DNA from: Picochlorum sp. 'celeri'
Lineage: Eukaryota; Chlorophyta; Trebouxiophyceae
Direction of reading: 5' to 3'
Assembly: GCA_010909725.1 (NCBI GenBank)
Contig: JAACMV010000030.1
Span: forward strand, 620,001 to 684,000
DNA length: 64,000 nucleotides
Positions 42,957 through 53,482 of this stretch are shown here, piece by piece. Positions within the stretch are counted from its first letter, which is position 1, and each line of letters opens with the position of its first letter. The position numbers and the translations under genes were made by a program. The notes beneath the pieces were generated by a model. The model had not been told where the DNA came from. It worked only from the letters and a program-made list of their open reading frames with translations, and did no database searches.

Positions 42957-43491
42957 CGCTATGTACTATGATGGTACTTTTTTTTATCTTTTTGATAATG
43001 TTCTATATCTATTGTTGTGCGAGACAACTGTATCCTGGTGTATCCTTTTGCTTGCTTGTTCCTCTCCATGGCAGAGATGCCTGTTCTTTCTAATGTTTTA
43101 TTTACAGACATTGATGCATTTTGAATTTCGCAGTACCGGTACTGCGAATACGAACAAGGCGAGCGACAGACCATCATGGCCTGACCCTCGAAATAAGACT
43201 GAGGATCTGATACACCGCGTATAAAAAAATATACGTATAACTGTTTGTTATAAGCAATGATTCACGTGTATAATGCGAAAGGGTCATTGTATGCGTGCAA
43301 CGTTGTCGCGAGTGTAACTGCCATCGATCGGGAGAGCAGAAATCACCCCGTTCTGTAGATTTTCTGAATTTACTGAATTTATAATACCACATTAGTACTA
43401 ATAATAGAGCAACGTGGTAGTCATACGAAGAGTTTGATTGACAGAGGCCAGGTGCAATTCTTGTCACACAATTCCATTGAATTCGTCTGCA
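42957..43491. other. divergent intergenic region with a 22-bp perfect palindrome
   Basis: About 535 bp between the starts of the transaldolase (minus) and CENP-C-like (plus) genes. Apart from the palindrome at 43127..43148 nothing is recognised. Confidence 0.45.
43127..43148. repeat. 22-bp perfect palindrome
   Basis: Halves TTCGCAGTACC and GGTACTGCGAA are exact reverse complements with no spacer. It lies between two divergent genes. Confidence 0.6.
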
Positions 43492-45723
43492 ATGTCTCAT
43501 CACACCACGATGAATAGGAGGAACACGAGTGATTTAGGGTCTTTGATGCCTAATGCGTTGGGAGGAGCACAGGGGAGGGACTCTCCTGCCGGGACGACTG
43601 AGATTCGTCAGTATATGAATGTACGTTTGTGTGTCAGTGGTCTCTTGTGGACTTGTGTTGAGCATGGTGTGTTGTTGTAGGCGGCGTATGTGCCGAGTTC
43701 TAGGAGGCCCTCGATTGCTGGGGGTGTGGGGAGGCGTCACAGTATTTTTGATATGGCCACCCCGTCTGGCAAGGTGGTGAGTAAACGGCTGAGCATGTCT
43801 ATGAACAAGGTGATGAATGAAGAGACGCCTTTGACGATGAGGGGACCGGCGAAGAAGTTTTGTATCAGAATTAAGAAGCAGCATGCACCAACACCTGCTG
43901 CGTTGAGAGAGTCACAGCTTGATCCGGAAGAGTTGAAGGATGCGTTGCTGCAGCAGGCTGTGGCTCAGCGACGATCGTTGGTGAACAAGTGCCTGAGAAA
44001 AGGGACGGGTCGAGGGATCAAAAAGCGCAAGTATGATTTGAAGGTGAAAGTGGATGTGCCAAAGATGCGCCAGCCTGAGATTGCCTCAAGCCAGCAGGCT
44101 GTGGCAAATTCACCCTTTACGTTTGGCCCTGCAAAGGAACTTAGTCCCATGGAAGGGGTGCCGGAAAGGCTGGCACCAAGCAAGCAGGTGACGATACAGC
44201 CACCAGTGTGGAAGGCACCTGAAGGAGCCATGGATAATGGGAGCCTGAGTCCAATGGAAGGTATTCCAGAATTCCATGCTCTTGCTCCACCACCAAAAAA
44301 GCATCATTCACCAATCCGCGGAGTGATGCACGAGGCTGCTGAATTGACAGATATGCCGCCTCCTCCTCCTGTTGCTATGACGCATGATGTCAATGATGAC
44401 TATGAAGACCTTGGAGGAGGCATGGATTACGATGACTATGGGGGACCTGATGATATGGATTATGGAGGATGGAATGAACCACTCCCAGGAAGGCCGTCTG
44501 CACAGACCATTGCCCCAAAGAGAAAGAGAATAGTGCTTAATCCTGGAATACGGTTGAGGAATGAGCTTCCAAGGAAATCTCTTGCTGTGGATATCACTAT
44601 TGGACGTCAGGAAATTGCTCCTGGGCTGCGAAGAAGTACACGAAGAGCACAGGAACCTTTGCGATGGTGGTTGGGAGAGAAGAAACAATTCGATCGAGTC
44701 AGACACAAGACCATGCCGACTATTTCGTCCGTGATGATTGCAGATCCGTCTTCTCCATGGAAGACGGTGGATGATCCTCTTGGAGCAAGACAGGATAAGT
44801 ACAAGGAGAAGAAGCACAAGACGGTTGCCAAGAAGGAGGATGTCCCCAAAAAGAAGACTACCCGTCGACGCCGAGCGAAAAAGCCTGTCGTCAAGGATGA
44901 TGCAAGTGATGATGATGAGACTGTTCTCATTGGATCGCCACGAAAGTTGGAGGCTACTGAAGAAGGTGTTGAACAGCTTCCTGCAGTTGAAGAAGAGGTT
45001 GTAATAGCCAAGCAAGTTGAACAAGAGACAGCGGATGGAGAGAAAGAAAAGGTAGATGAAGAAGAGGAGACGTTGCTAATTAATCAAGGCACGCCAAAGG
45101 CAGTCTCACCCACGCCATCCCAGTCACATCGCCGGGATTCTAGGGCCCACTCGGTGGATCCATCTGATATTACAGTCCCTCTCGTGCAGAAAAATGCTGG
45201 ATCTACGCCAGCAAGTAAAAGAATGGGCATCATTATAGAAGCAGATGGAAGTTGTGGGTCTGCTGATAACACGGATGAGATTGCAGGAGATGAAGCAGAT
45301 GATGATGAAATCATCATCTCAGCCCGGGCGGCAACGCCACAGAATGCGTCCAAGGCACCAGGTGTATCTGAAACAATTGTTCTTCCTCCTGTATCACAGC
45401 ATACACCTCCATCAATCAATAAAAAAGAGTTGCCAGAATCTGATGGTGCTCCAGAACCAACTCTGAATCCACCAGAATCTGAAAAAGATGATGGAGACAC
45501 TGTGGTGCTCGGAAAAGATGATGTAGAAAAAGAAGACAAGGAAGAAGTATTGAATCAGGATGAGAAAGCACCCGAGGAAAAGGAAAATGTACCGACAATA
45601 GATGCTGAGGTGACATCTCCAAAAAAGCCAACTGGTAGCGCCAAAAAGACCCCTCCTCCTCCAGAGGTGACAACGCGGAGGTCAACAAGGACTAGAAATC
45701 AAAAGAAAGTTCTCGATGTATAG
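43492..45723 (+). CDS. CENPC: CENP-C-like kinetochore protein
   Basis: Exons 43492..43620 and 43681..45723 (60-nt intron, donor GTACGTT) encode 723 residues. Most of the protein is charged and probably disordered. The key feature is GLRRSTRRAQEPLRWWLGEK (~residues 370-390), the CENP-C motif: basic RRS.R, a Pro-equivalent spacing and the aromatic pair WW that in other species anchors the protein to CENP-A nucleosomes. Two short N-terminal repeats of the type LSPMEG(V/I)P(E) occur near residues 195 and 235. The C-terminus ends with a similar RRSTRTRNQKK. The cupin dimerisation domain expected after the motif is not visible; the sequence there is Lys- then Glu/Asp-rich. It is identified mainly by a ~20-residue motif. 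Confidence 0.7.
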
Positions 45724-45742
45724 CATGACAAAAAAAATTGAT

Positions 45743-45747
45743 TGTAA
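45743..45747 (+). terminator. TGTAA poly(A) signal of the CENP-C-like gene
   Basis: TGTAA 19 nt after the stop; the opposite-strand signal of RAE1 begins two bases further on. Confidence 0.5.
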
Positions 45748-45748
45748 G

Positions 45749-45753
45749 TTACA
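45749..45753 (-). terminator. TGTAA poly(A) signal of RAE1
   Basis: TGTAA on minus 13 nt after the RAE1 stop. Two opposed signals share a 43-bp gap, so the transcripts must overlap. Confidence 0.5.
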
Positions 45754-45766
45754 GTATACAGAAACA

Positions 45767-46886
45767 TTATCGACGCCCAGCTTGCCTGGCACGCCCCTTG
45801 ACCTCTGACTCTGCAGGTGCATGTAACAAAATATGATTCTTTGCTGTAGAAGGATTGTGCTCCGCTGCTCCTCTCGACCAATCATATGACACCGCGTACC
45901 CATAAATAGAACCATCGCGATTGAAGGATCCACATGGAATGGGAGCATTGGCTTTGGCCATTGCTTTGAGCCGCTGCTTACTATCCTTGTCCCAAAAATT
46001 GTATGCTCCATCCGAACCAGCCGTCACAAAAGTATGATGCTGTGGATGAAATGACATGGAATTCACCGCATACACATCGCTTCCATCTCTATGGCACTTG
46101 AATGTAAAGTTCTTTGACTGCAAGCTATCATCAACATGCTGCACAGCAACCCTCCCTTCAATACTGCCAATCAAATATCCCGTCGCATCAGGGAAGCAAC
46201 TGACAGACCGAGTCTGATACTTGAGAGGAGACTTGATCTGCTTGAATACTTGCTGTGGATTCGCTAAATTAAACACCAAAATATCCCTATCTGCTGTACC
46301 AACCACAAGCAAAGGATGTGTACAGTCCATCGCATACACCCTCTCTGGAAGCTGCTGCGTGTGCACTGGATTCGGAGATCGTAAATCCCAATACTTTAAC
46401 GTCTTATCCCACGACCCCGTCACGAGCATATTCATCTGAGAAATGTAGGCACAATGGCGGATGGGAGCATCATGTTGGGCAACCTGCTGCTGTTGGTTCG
46501 TCGCCAAATTCCACATTTTGATTCCATTGTCACATCCACCCGCAAACACCGCACTTCCATCACCATTCCATGCTGAGCACAGCACAGGCTTGTCCAGTGT
46601 GATGCCTGCTTTTGGAATGACCTGACCACTTTGTTGAACATCCCAGCACAGGACTTGTCCGCTCCACGACGACGCGACCAGAAAATTTGCCGTTGGACTA
46701 AAACTCAAAGAACTTATTCCATCAGTAGCTGCAGCAGTATCGTTCGCAAAAATGAGAATACGGATTGTTCATTCGAATAAAGAAACACGGCCCAACAACT
46801 CAATTCACACACGTACGTGGCTGAGGAACTTCAATATCTTTATTTGGATTGTGATTTGCAGCGGATCCAAATCCACCGAATGACAT
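45767..46886 (-). CDS. RAE1: RAE1/Gle2 mRNA-export and mitotic WD40 protein
   Basis: Exons 46886..46817 and 46728..45767 (88-nt intron, donor GTACGTG) encode 343 residues, the usual length. MSFGGFGSAANHNPNKDIEVPQPP joins TDGISSLSFSP, the family start. WD repeats follow: VASSWSGQVLCWDVQ, AGGCDNGIKMWNL, VTGSWDKTLKYWDLR, GTADRDILVFNL and NSMSFHPQHHTFVTAGSDGAYNFWDKDSKQRLK. RAE1 binds the GLEBS motif of Nup98 at nuclear pores in mRNA export and also acts on the spindle in mitosis. Its neighbour is the CENP-C-like gene, convergent with 43 bp between stops. Confidence 0.95.
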
Positions 46887-47043
46887 TGTATCAAAAACGA
46901 AAAGTCTGTTTCAATGCAAGGAAATTCGTCTCTTTTTCTGGTTAGAATGACACGTGTGTATGCTTTCTAATCAATTCATAGACATATAGACATTTATTAT
47001 AGTTTAGAATAGCCGGCTGATGTATCAGAGGAATCCAATATCC

Positions 47044-49512
47044 TTACAACAATCGTCGGTCGGATTCGCCACGGTCCTCTCCTGTTGTTGCCATGAGCTC
47101 CTGCAGGATGGCTCCAAGTGCGTACAGGATACCCAAGAGAATGGGTCCGAAAAGACATCCTAGAAATGGGTTGGGGTAGAATGCCATACCTCCGAGAATT
47201 GACATGGACATGAGTGTCCCTTGGAATGGTTGGCCTCCAGCTTCTTCAATGATGGAATCATCACCAAAACTTGCAGCTGCAACATGCAATGCAAAAAGCA
47301 GCAGGCCGCTCACAATTCTTCCTTGAATTGCCAATGCTATCACGGATGGAATCACAACCATGTATGGAGAAATCAGCGGCAGGAGAGAGAAGAACGCAGA
47401 GACGGTGCTCGACGTGTATATCAGTGGCGCTCCAAATGCCTTGAATGTGACCCAGGTGAACAAGCCATGAATGAGACCGAGCTTGATCAGCGTCACAAAC
47501 ACACCGCCGAGTGATTTATTCAAAGCATCTGCTGCTTTGGTCCTCGCTTTTGGTGGGAATGGTAAGAACTGAATAACCTGTACCACTGGGTCATTCTCTG
47601 CGGACAACAGGGCAAACAGAAGAGAAAGAAACAAGAGTGACTGCATGCCAAATTCCAGCACACCAGCACCAAGGCGGAAGAGACTTGCACTTCCCGCCAA
47701 AGCCGCGGATGTTGTGCTTTCAAATGACATGAATACAGCTTTTCCAATAGTCACGAGGGGACCCATTGCTGCAACAGCCATGGACTGTAAACTGTCCAAG
47801 TGAACAAGCCCTCCATTAGCAGGGGACCCACCTTGAGCAACAACGGTACTATTCTCGTGCAGTACGCTATTCCACACGTCGTGAAACCCTGATACAATTT
47901 CCTGAAGCCCACCGTAGAAATCCCAATCGGTAGCAATTTTTCGATATCCGCTATGTAGCACTGATCCTACATCAGTCAACAGAGTATTCTCCTCCTGATG
48001 GTGCATGCCATCACGCAGATGGATACTGTCAACACACAAGGACAGCCGTTGCTCTGCAACCACTTTTGCTCGTAATGTTTTCGCAACCGTCGATGTAACA
48101 GTCGCATGCGTATCCTGCGTTTCTCGTAGCAATGCTTCGCTCTCCACCACGCGCTGATGATCAACAGTAGTAAAATCTGCATTTTTATATTGCGCCAGTG
48201 CATCCAAGTAGGCCCCCTGACTCGCTGCTACATCTTCCAAGACGTGATTTTCTTCTTCCACTGCAAGGTTGTATTTGTACGTAGCCTTGGATAGAGCCAC
48301 AAATAACTTGTCTTTTTCATCCTCTGAACAGACCCGAGGACCTCTCATGTATTCCATCAAATATCTACCTTCCATGGCAGCTTCGGTCAAATTGTGTGAC
48401 TCTAAAACACGATCACTTTTCTCTTCAATCCACTCAAATATTGCGGGGAACGATCCCTGCACAAATTCAGACAACTGAACTCTGTATGTGGACAGCCATG
48501 ATAGATTCTGCAACATGTGGGCAGTATGCAATGTTTGATTGAACTTCACACCCTCTCCAAAACTCCATGGATCCGACACAGTGTTCTTTAGCATGATGAC
48601 CGTGCTTCGTCCCTCTCCAACGATTTGAAAACCCAAGAATGCAGCTGATATGGCAGTGCCAACCACCAGGCTCAGCACCAAAAATGCAGACACCAACGAG
48701 TGAGCATTGGCGCGTATCAACTTTTTCATGCGACCATCAATAGTATCAATAGGAACCATGAATGTCTCAAACAATCGTCGACCACGGCTCATCGTCGACT
48801 CCCCCTCCTCATGTTGTTCGACAGATGGTGATTGTGATGTGTCAACAGGACCACCACCATGCTTCTTTTTGGTCTTCTTCTGGGGCGATTTTCTCGGAGA
48901 CAATGGACCATACGGCACATCAAACGTGAAAAAATGCTCTATACATGATATAACAATCGTTCCCACCAGCCCGAGCGACAGCAATGCCACAAGGATAACT
49001 TGAGACATTTTGCTCCACGTATCTCGAATCCACTCATATCCCACCTGTGCCACACAGACATAAAACAACAACCATAACAACTTGTTACTCAGCTTTCCAG
49101 ATCCCTCTCGGCGCATTTTCCTGGACGATTTCTTTTCCTTGGAAGAGATCCGAGCCAACGCAATCAACCACCCAGACCTCCTCTTCCCATCTGCTGGGCC
49201 TGTCACATCCCTCAGCACCCGTCTCCCACCTTTCCATACCTGTACAATCATCTCAAATGGCTTGACAAACAGGAGTCGAAAAGGCAAGAACATGATTCTG
49301 TTCTCACTCGTCGCAAGAGACTCCAAACCCTTGACAACACTATCCTTTGGAAGCCTCAGTGCAATAGAACTCAACAACGCATACACCATGGGATCTCTAA
49401 ATTCCGCCATGACTGTATTTATTTGATATAAAACAAGTATAAGGAGTAGAGAGAGTATATTACCAGCCACATACATGGCAATATTGGAATACATGACGCT
49501 GTTCCCTGCCAT
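47044..49512 (-). CDS. TMEM245-like / AI-2E-transporter-fold membrane protein
   Basis: 822 residues. Hydrophobic segments are spread along the chain, with two at the N-terminal half (LLWLLFYVCVAQVGYEWI, VILVALLSLGLVGTIVISCI), one near SLVSAFLVLSLVVGTAISAAFL, and a dense C-terminal set (ALLSAENDPVVQVIQFLPFPPKART...LGLIHGLFTWVTFKAFGAPLIYTSS...LLPLISPYMVVIPSVIALAIQGR). That block is what I recognise from eukaryotic TMEM245, a distant relative of the bacterial AI-2E/UPF0118 exporter family. Function is unknown; export of a small molecule is only an inference. A 51-nt in-frame stretch at 49413..49463 has intron-like ends, so the true N-terminus may be 17 residues shorter. Confidence 0.75.
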   Translation of the reverse strand: MAGNSVMYSNIAMYVAGNILSLLLILVLYQINTVMAEFRDPMVYALLSSIALRLPKDSVVKGLESLATSENRIMFLPFRLLFVKPFEMIVQVWKGGRRVLRDVTGPADGKRRSGWLIALARISSKEKKSSRKMRREGSGKLSNKLLWLLFYVCVAQVGYEWIRDTWSKMSQVILVALLSLGLVGTIVISCIEHFFTFDVPYGPLSPRKSPQKKTKKKHGGGPVDTSQSPSVEQHEEGESTMSRGRRLFETFMVPIDTIDGRMKKLIRANAHSLVSAFLVLSLVVGTAISAAFLGFQIVGEGRSTVIMLKNTVSDPWSFGEGVKFNQTLHTAHMLQNLSWLSTYRVQLSEFVQGSFPAIFEWIEEKSDRVLESHNLTEAAMEGRYLMEYMRGPRVCSEDEKDKLFVALSKATYKYNLAVEEENHVLEDVAASQGAYLDALAQYKNADFTTVDHQRVVESEALLRETQDTHATVTSTVAKTLRAKVVAEQRLSLCVDSIHLRDGMHHQEENTLLTDVGSVLHSGYRKIATDWDFYGGLQEIVSGFHDVWNSVLHENSTVVAQGGSPANGGLVHLDSLQSMAVAAMGPLVTIGKAVFMSFESTTSAALAGSASLFRLGAGVLEFGMQSLLFLSLLFALLSAENDPVVQVIQFLPFPPKARTKAADALNKSLGGVFVTLIKLGLIHGLFTWVTFKAFGAPLIYTSSTVSAFFSLLPLISPYMVVIPSVIALAIQGRIVSGLLLFALHVAAASFGDDSIIEEAGGQPFQGTLMSMSILGGMAFYPNPFLGCLFGPILLGILYALGAILQELMATTGEDRGESDRRLL

Positions 49513-49799
49513 TGTCAGAGACGATTTCCTGACCGATTTCTTTGTTTTCCTAGCCTACATGCTATTAGTAGTATTACAGACATATATAGAAATAGATATT
49601 AAGTTTAAAATAGATTAAAAAATCAGTCTCTGAGTCGCTCCGTAAAGAAAAAGAACTGTGTCATCACGAATGTGTCTGGTCATCACTGTCATATCCTCGA
49701 GATTCGACAAGTGTCAGTATGCTTTGCTGCTCATCTGCAATATGATTCGAATGATTCCTCATCCCAGCCCCAGGAAGAAGAAGGCACATCTTCATAGTA

Positions 49800-50722
49800 T
49801 CATGTGCCTCTTCTTTTCCTTCTCCTTCCTCCTTCTTCTTCCTCTTCCTCTTCTTCCTCTTCTTCTTTCTCTTCCTCCTTCTCGTCGCCTTCAATATCCA
49901 AGATAGTGGTCGTCTTCTTCTTCTTCTTCTTGCTCGTCTTCTTTTTTACCTCGCCCTCTGGGCCCTTGTTACCCCGGAACCATGCATCACCCAACTCCAT
50001 GTCCAACCTGGCTGCTCGTGCAGGTGTCATACCACCCAACTTTGTCGTATTTCCTTTGAGCATATTCCTCAGGTATCGCCGCTGCTCCACCAGCCACAGA
50101 TATACCTTCTCTTCTTCATCCCCCGAAGACAACGTCGGCCATCGATTTGGATGACGCTCTCGCCACTCCACTGCCTTTTGAAGGCTGTCTTCCCATGGAA
50201 TTTTAGAGCTAAATCGCTTTTTCGCCTTCCATGTGCCCCTCCATCCCGGCACGCGCGTGTCCAAAATCTGTATACGCTCGTCAGTCATGCCCTTGAGCCT
50301 CTTTGGATCGGTACCAGCCTCCATGCTCTTCATGTATGACCGTTGATTTGAGAGCCACTTGGCGAGTGCCCGTTCGTGAGAGTCCTTCGACAGCGTTTTC
50401 GGCCACGCACTTTTCTGCTCCTTCCATTCCACCAACTTTTGTAGCATTGTGGACCATGGAAGTCGTTTCAATTCCTTTTGGCGGGATTCCGCCTCGGACT
50501 CGGTCTCCGCGCTGGATCCCAGTTGAATCTCTTTTGCGTTCCCTTCAGTCTCACTCCCCGAGGAACCAAAAAGCGAGGCCGCTCGTTTTCCAACTTGTTC
50601 CTAAATTAATAAAGAAAGAAAATAAACAGTAGTTGAGTATAATATAGCGACAGACTGTGTAGTGATGCAGCAGTACGGCATACCTCAACTTTTTTTACGT
50701 CAGCAGCTTTATCACCTGCCAT
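49800..50722 (-). CDS. protein with two helicase-associated (HA) repeats
   Basis: Exon 1 is 13 codons (50722..50684, MAGDKAADVKKVE). After an 83-nt intron (donor GTATGCC) exon 2 (50600..49800) completes 279 residues. Two repeats resemble the helicase-associated domain found alone or in tandem in algae and bacteria: LPWSTMLQKLVEWKEQ...WLSNQRSYMKSM...MTDERIQIL and IPWEDSLQKAVEWRER...WLVEQRRYLRNM...MTPARAARLD. The C-terminus is a Lys-rich stretch then a run of Glu encoded by imperfect GAA/GAG repeats, which suggests a nuclear, nucleic-acid-associated protein. No helicase domain is attached. The role is unknown. Confidence 0.75.
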
Positions 50723-51015
50723 GCTGTTTTATGCCTGATATAGATATATACACAAAATAAATTAATAAAATGTTACGTACAGTGCAACGCGTTTAGGGCA
50801 ACATGGAGCCGTGCATTCCACTCGTCATGAAAGAATTCCTTAATATAAGAGATTAAATACTTAAAACAAAACATTGTAGTATCCACACAGCACATGTGTT
50901 GTACCTCCAACCTGCTTATTATGGATTATTGTTCTTTAGTTTTATTTTTTAATACAGTAGTTGGTTGAAACCAGTGTCAGATAGAGGAGACAGTGGGATT
51001 TCTGTCACTCTGACC

Positions 51016-52053
51016 ATGTCCACAACAGCGTTCTCGTCCAAAGCAGGGTCTTTTCAAACCCAAGCCCACCGTCTCTTTGGAAGTGTCAAACGTCACTATG
51101 GGAATTCATATGTACGATACAAGAAAGCCTCGAGGAATGTTGTGCGAGCGTCGCAGGCTGGAGGATATCCAGAAGGGGCGGGTGCGGGTGCTCGAGGGGC
51201 TGAAGGGGAGGGGACGAAAGGGTCCCCTGTGCCAAAATTGGGATTTGTGGATAAATCAATGGAGTTTGTTACATTACTGCTGGATGGATATAATTCAGCG
51301 CTGAAAAAGCATCCTGTGACGACGAAAGCTTTTACGAGTCTGGTAGGGTTTGCCATTGGGGATAGAATTGCTCAGACCATGGGAGGGGCAGGGAGTTTCG
51401 ATACACTCCGCTTTCTCCGGATGAGCCTGTATGGTGTGTTGATTGATGGACCAGTCGGGCACTATTTTTATAGATTTCTTGATACGAAGATATACCCAGA
51501 AGCACCAAAATCCAATGCTGCCGTGTTGGCAAAGACAGCTGTGGACCAGTTGGTGTGGGCACCGATAATGACATGTGTTTTCCTGGCATTCCTGACAACG
51601 TTAGAGGGTCATCCAGAGTCTATTATGGAAGTGATTCAGCGAAAGCTGGCCCCAATATTTCTGGCAAATTTGACGGTATGGCCTGTTGCGCACTTGATCA
51701 ATTTTAGGTTTGTACCTCCAGAGCAGAGAATATTGTTCAATAATATCGTGGCGATTGCGTGGACGACGTACCTCTCATATACATGTGGTGCGTCTACAGC
51801 ATCAGGAGGGCACAGCGGGACGCCACGAGATGCCCTTGCAGCTGGCATTCCATGTGTGGCTGCTGCAACATCTACAGCATTGCAGAGCCCTCATGCTGTG
51901 GATATTGTTCGCCAGACATCAGCACTCCAGTCCATGTTGGTAGGATGGGGTGTGGATGGTCTACCGACGAATACTGACGCTGGGACGGAATTGTTGATCA
52001 ACTACTTTCAGTTGAAGGCAGAAGTTCTGAGCACTGTCTGTCATGTAGAGTAA
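51016..52053 (+). CDS. Mpv17/PMP22-family membrane protein
   Basis: 345 residues from the first ATG; no intron. Residues 1-~70 (MSTTAFSSKAGSFQTQAHRLFG...) are Ser/Arg/Gly-rich and look like an organelle transit peptide. The Mpv17 domain runs from ~85: WLLL-type DGYNSALKKHPVTTKAFTSLVGFAIGDRIAQ, LYGVLIDGPVGHYFYRFLD and the hallmark WPVAHLINFRFVPPEQRILFNNIVAIAWTTYLSY. Family members are four-helix proteins of mitochondria, peroxisomes or plastids, some forming channels. A ~75-residue C-terminal tail beyond the usual domain end (SGGHSGTPRDALAAG...) has no recognised motif. Confidence 0.88.
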   Translation: MSTTAFSSKAGSFQTQAHRLFGSVKRHYGNSYVRYKKASRNVVRASQAGGYPEGAGAGARGAEGEGTKGSPVPKLGFVDKSMEFVTLLLDGYNSALKKHPVTTKAFTSLVGFAIGDRIAQTMGGAGSFDTLRFLRMSLYGVLIDGPVGHYFYRFLDTKIYPEAPKSNAAVLAKTAVDQLVWAPIMTCVFLAFLTTLEGHPESIMEVIQRKLAPIFLANLTVWPVAHLINFRFVPPEQRILFNNIVAIAWTTYLSYTCGASTASGGHSGTPRDALAAGIPCVAAATSTALQSPHAVDIVRQTSALQSMLVGWGVDGLPTNTDAGTELLINYFQLKAEVLSTVCHVE

Positions 52054-52137
52054 TGCATCGAATACTACGTAATAATGAATACCGTGTACAGTAGAATTTT
52101 CATGTGGTTGAAACGAATAGTATGTAAAGCATCAGTC

Positions 52138-53272
52138 TTATCCAGCTAACGATACGATGTATTGTTTGTAATTGCTCATAAACTTGGCAACAAATGCTTC
52201 CAGATGGAAGATTGCTTTTGATCCTAGTTGCAATCTGTGCTCAAAATAGGCTGCGCTCTGCGCTGTGCTCCTTTTCAATTCATCGTCAACCTTTCGCATG
52301 AGTTCTTTGGATAACTGTCTGAGAATAATTTCAGGAGGAATACAATTCACGATGAGCTCATAGAGTTTTCCACGAACCAGGAAGAGTCCCTTGGCAGTCT
52401 GTTCCCTCAAAATATCTCCTGCAATCTCAGCCACATACATCTCCCAGTCCGGTAATGACACTGGCTGCGTATCTGTCATAGGATTTTGTGATATATGACA
52501 CGATTCCATAAATAGTAATGCCCGTCTCATATTCCTATTGCTGGTTTGCACAATCATACTCATCAGACCAGGGGGCACGGAAATACCTTCCTTATGAGCA
52601 ACAGATGTGAGAAGGGTGCTGATTGCATCATGGTTTGGAGCAGCAATTCTAACACAAAGGCATCTACTTCTGACTGGATCAATCACTTTTGATATATTCG
52701 TGCAGCAAAGTACCAGCCGACAGGCAGCACTGTATTTTTCCATTGTTCGACGGAGGGAATGCTGAGCCTCTTTTGAAAGCTTGTCTACCTCATTCAGGAT
52801 CAATACCTTGAATGTCTTCTCTCCATGTATTCCAATAGGTCGATTCCGTGCCATATCTTTGATGATTTCCTGAACAACATACCGGTCATTGTTTCCAACA
52901 TCTGATGGATTCAGTTCCAAATGGTATGCACTTGATACCGTGGCAAACTCCACCTCTAGTACTCTAGAAGGTAACTGAATCTTCCATGGTTTAACTTCAA
53001 CGTGAATTTTGTGTGCTCCTTCCCCGAAGAGTTCCTTGAGCATGGCTAGAATCATAGTCTTCTTCCCAGCTCCTGGGGGCCCATAGAAGAGCGTGTGGGG
53101 ACAGTCGCCCTTGGCGACCAGCTTTTGTAAATTATGCGCTACATCCTTGTGAATCTCAAAATCATGGAGATCTTTAGGGCGATACTGCGTTCAGTTTGAA
53201 AGTGAGAGTGACAATCAGTCAGTAAAACAAGACAGAAGGGCGTCACAGACATACCTTGTCGACAAACAGCAT
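52138..53272 (-). CDS. RFC3: replication factor C subunit 3 (clamp loader)
   Basis: Exon 1 is only six codons (53272..53255, MLFVDK). A 70-nt intron (donor GTATGTC) precedes exon 2 (53184..52138) starting YRPKDLHDFEIH; total 354 residues. Walker A is GPPGAGKKTM (~residue 41), Walker B LILNEVDKLSKEAQ, sensor 1 LVLCCTNISKVIDP and the arginine finger in VRSRCL. EVDKL and CCTN are typical of human RFC3 and yeast Rfc5 subunits, which have weak ATP hydrolysis but donate arginine contacts. The protein loads PCNA at primer ends in S phase. A TTTGGCGCC sequence lies about 200 bp upstream in the region shared with the F-box cyclin gene. Confidence 0.94.
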
Positions 53273-53473
53273 GGTATTACGTTAAACAAATACATACAAA
53301 AGGTATCAAGAGTGTAGAATCCAGAGAGATGTCGGCCGTCTACCTGTACTCGCCCGTGCCATATTTGAAATTGGTTTAAATGTTTTAATGTAGGAGTTTT
53401 GAAGGCGCGTTGTTCGCGTGGTCAACCACGGTTGACTGAGTCTCTGACGTCAGCAGCGGTGCATCCCATGATG

Positions 53474-53482
53474 TTTGGCGCC
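53474..53482. promoter_or_regulatory. possible E2F site
   Basis: TTTGGCGCC matches TTTSSCGC. It lies ~200 bp upstream of RFC3 and ~865 bp from the cyclin start. A 9-bp match can arise by chance. Confidence 0.35.

Noticed and set aside
49810..49880. GAA/GAG-type microsatellite as an independent repeat element
   Set aside because: It is explained as coding sequence for the Glu-rich tail of the HA-repeat protein.
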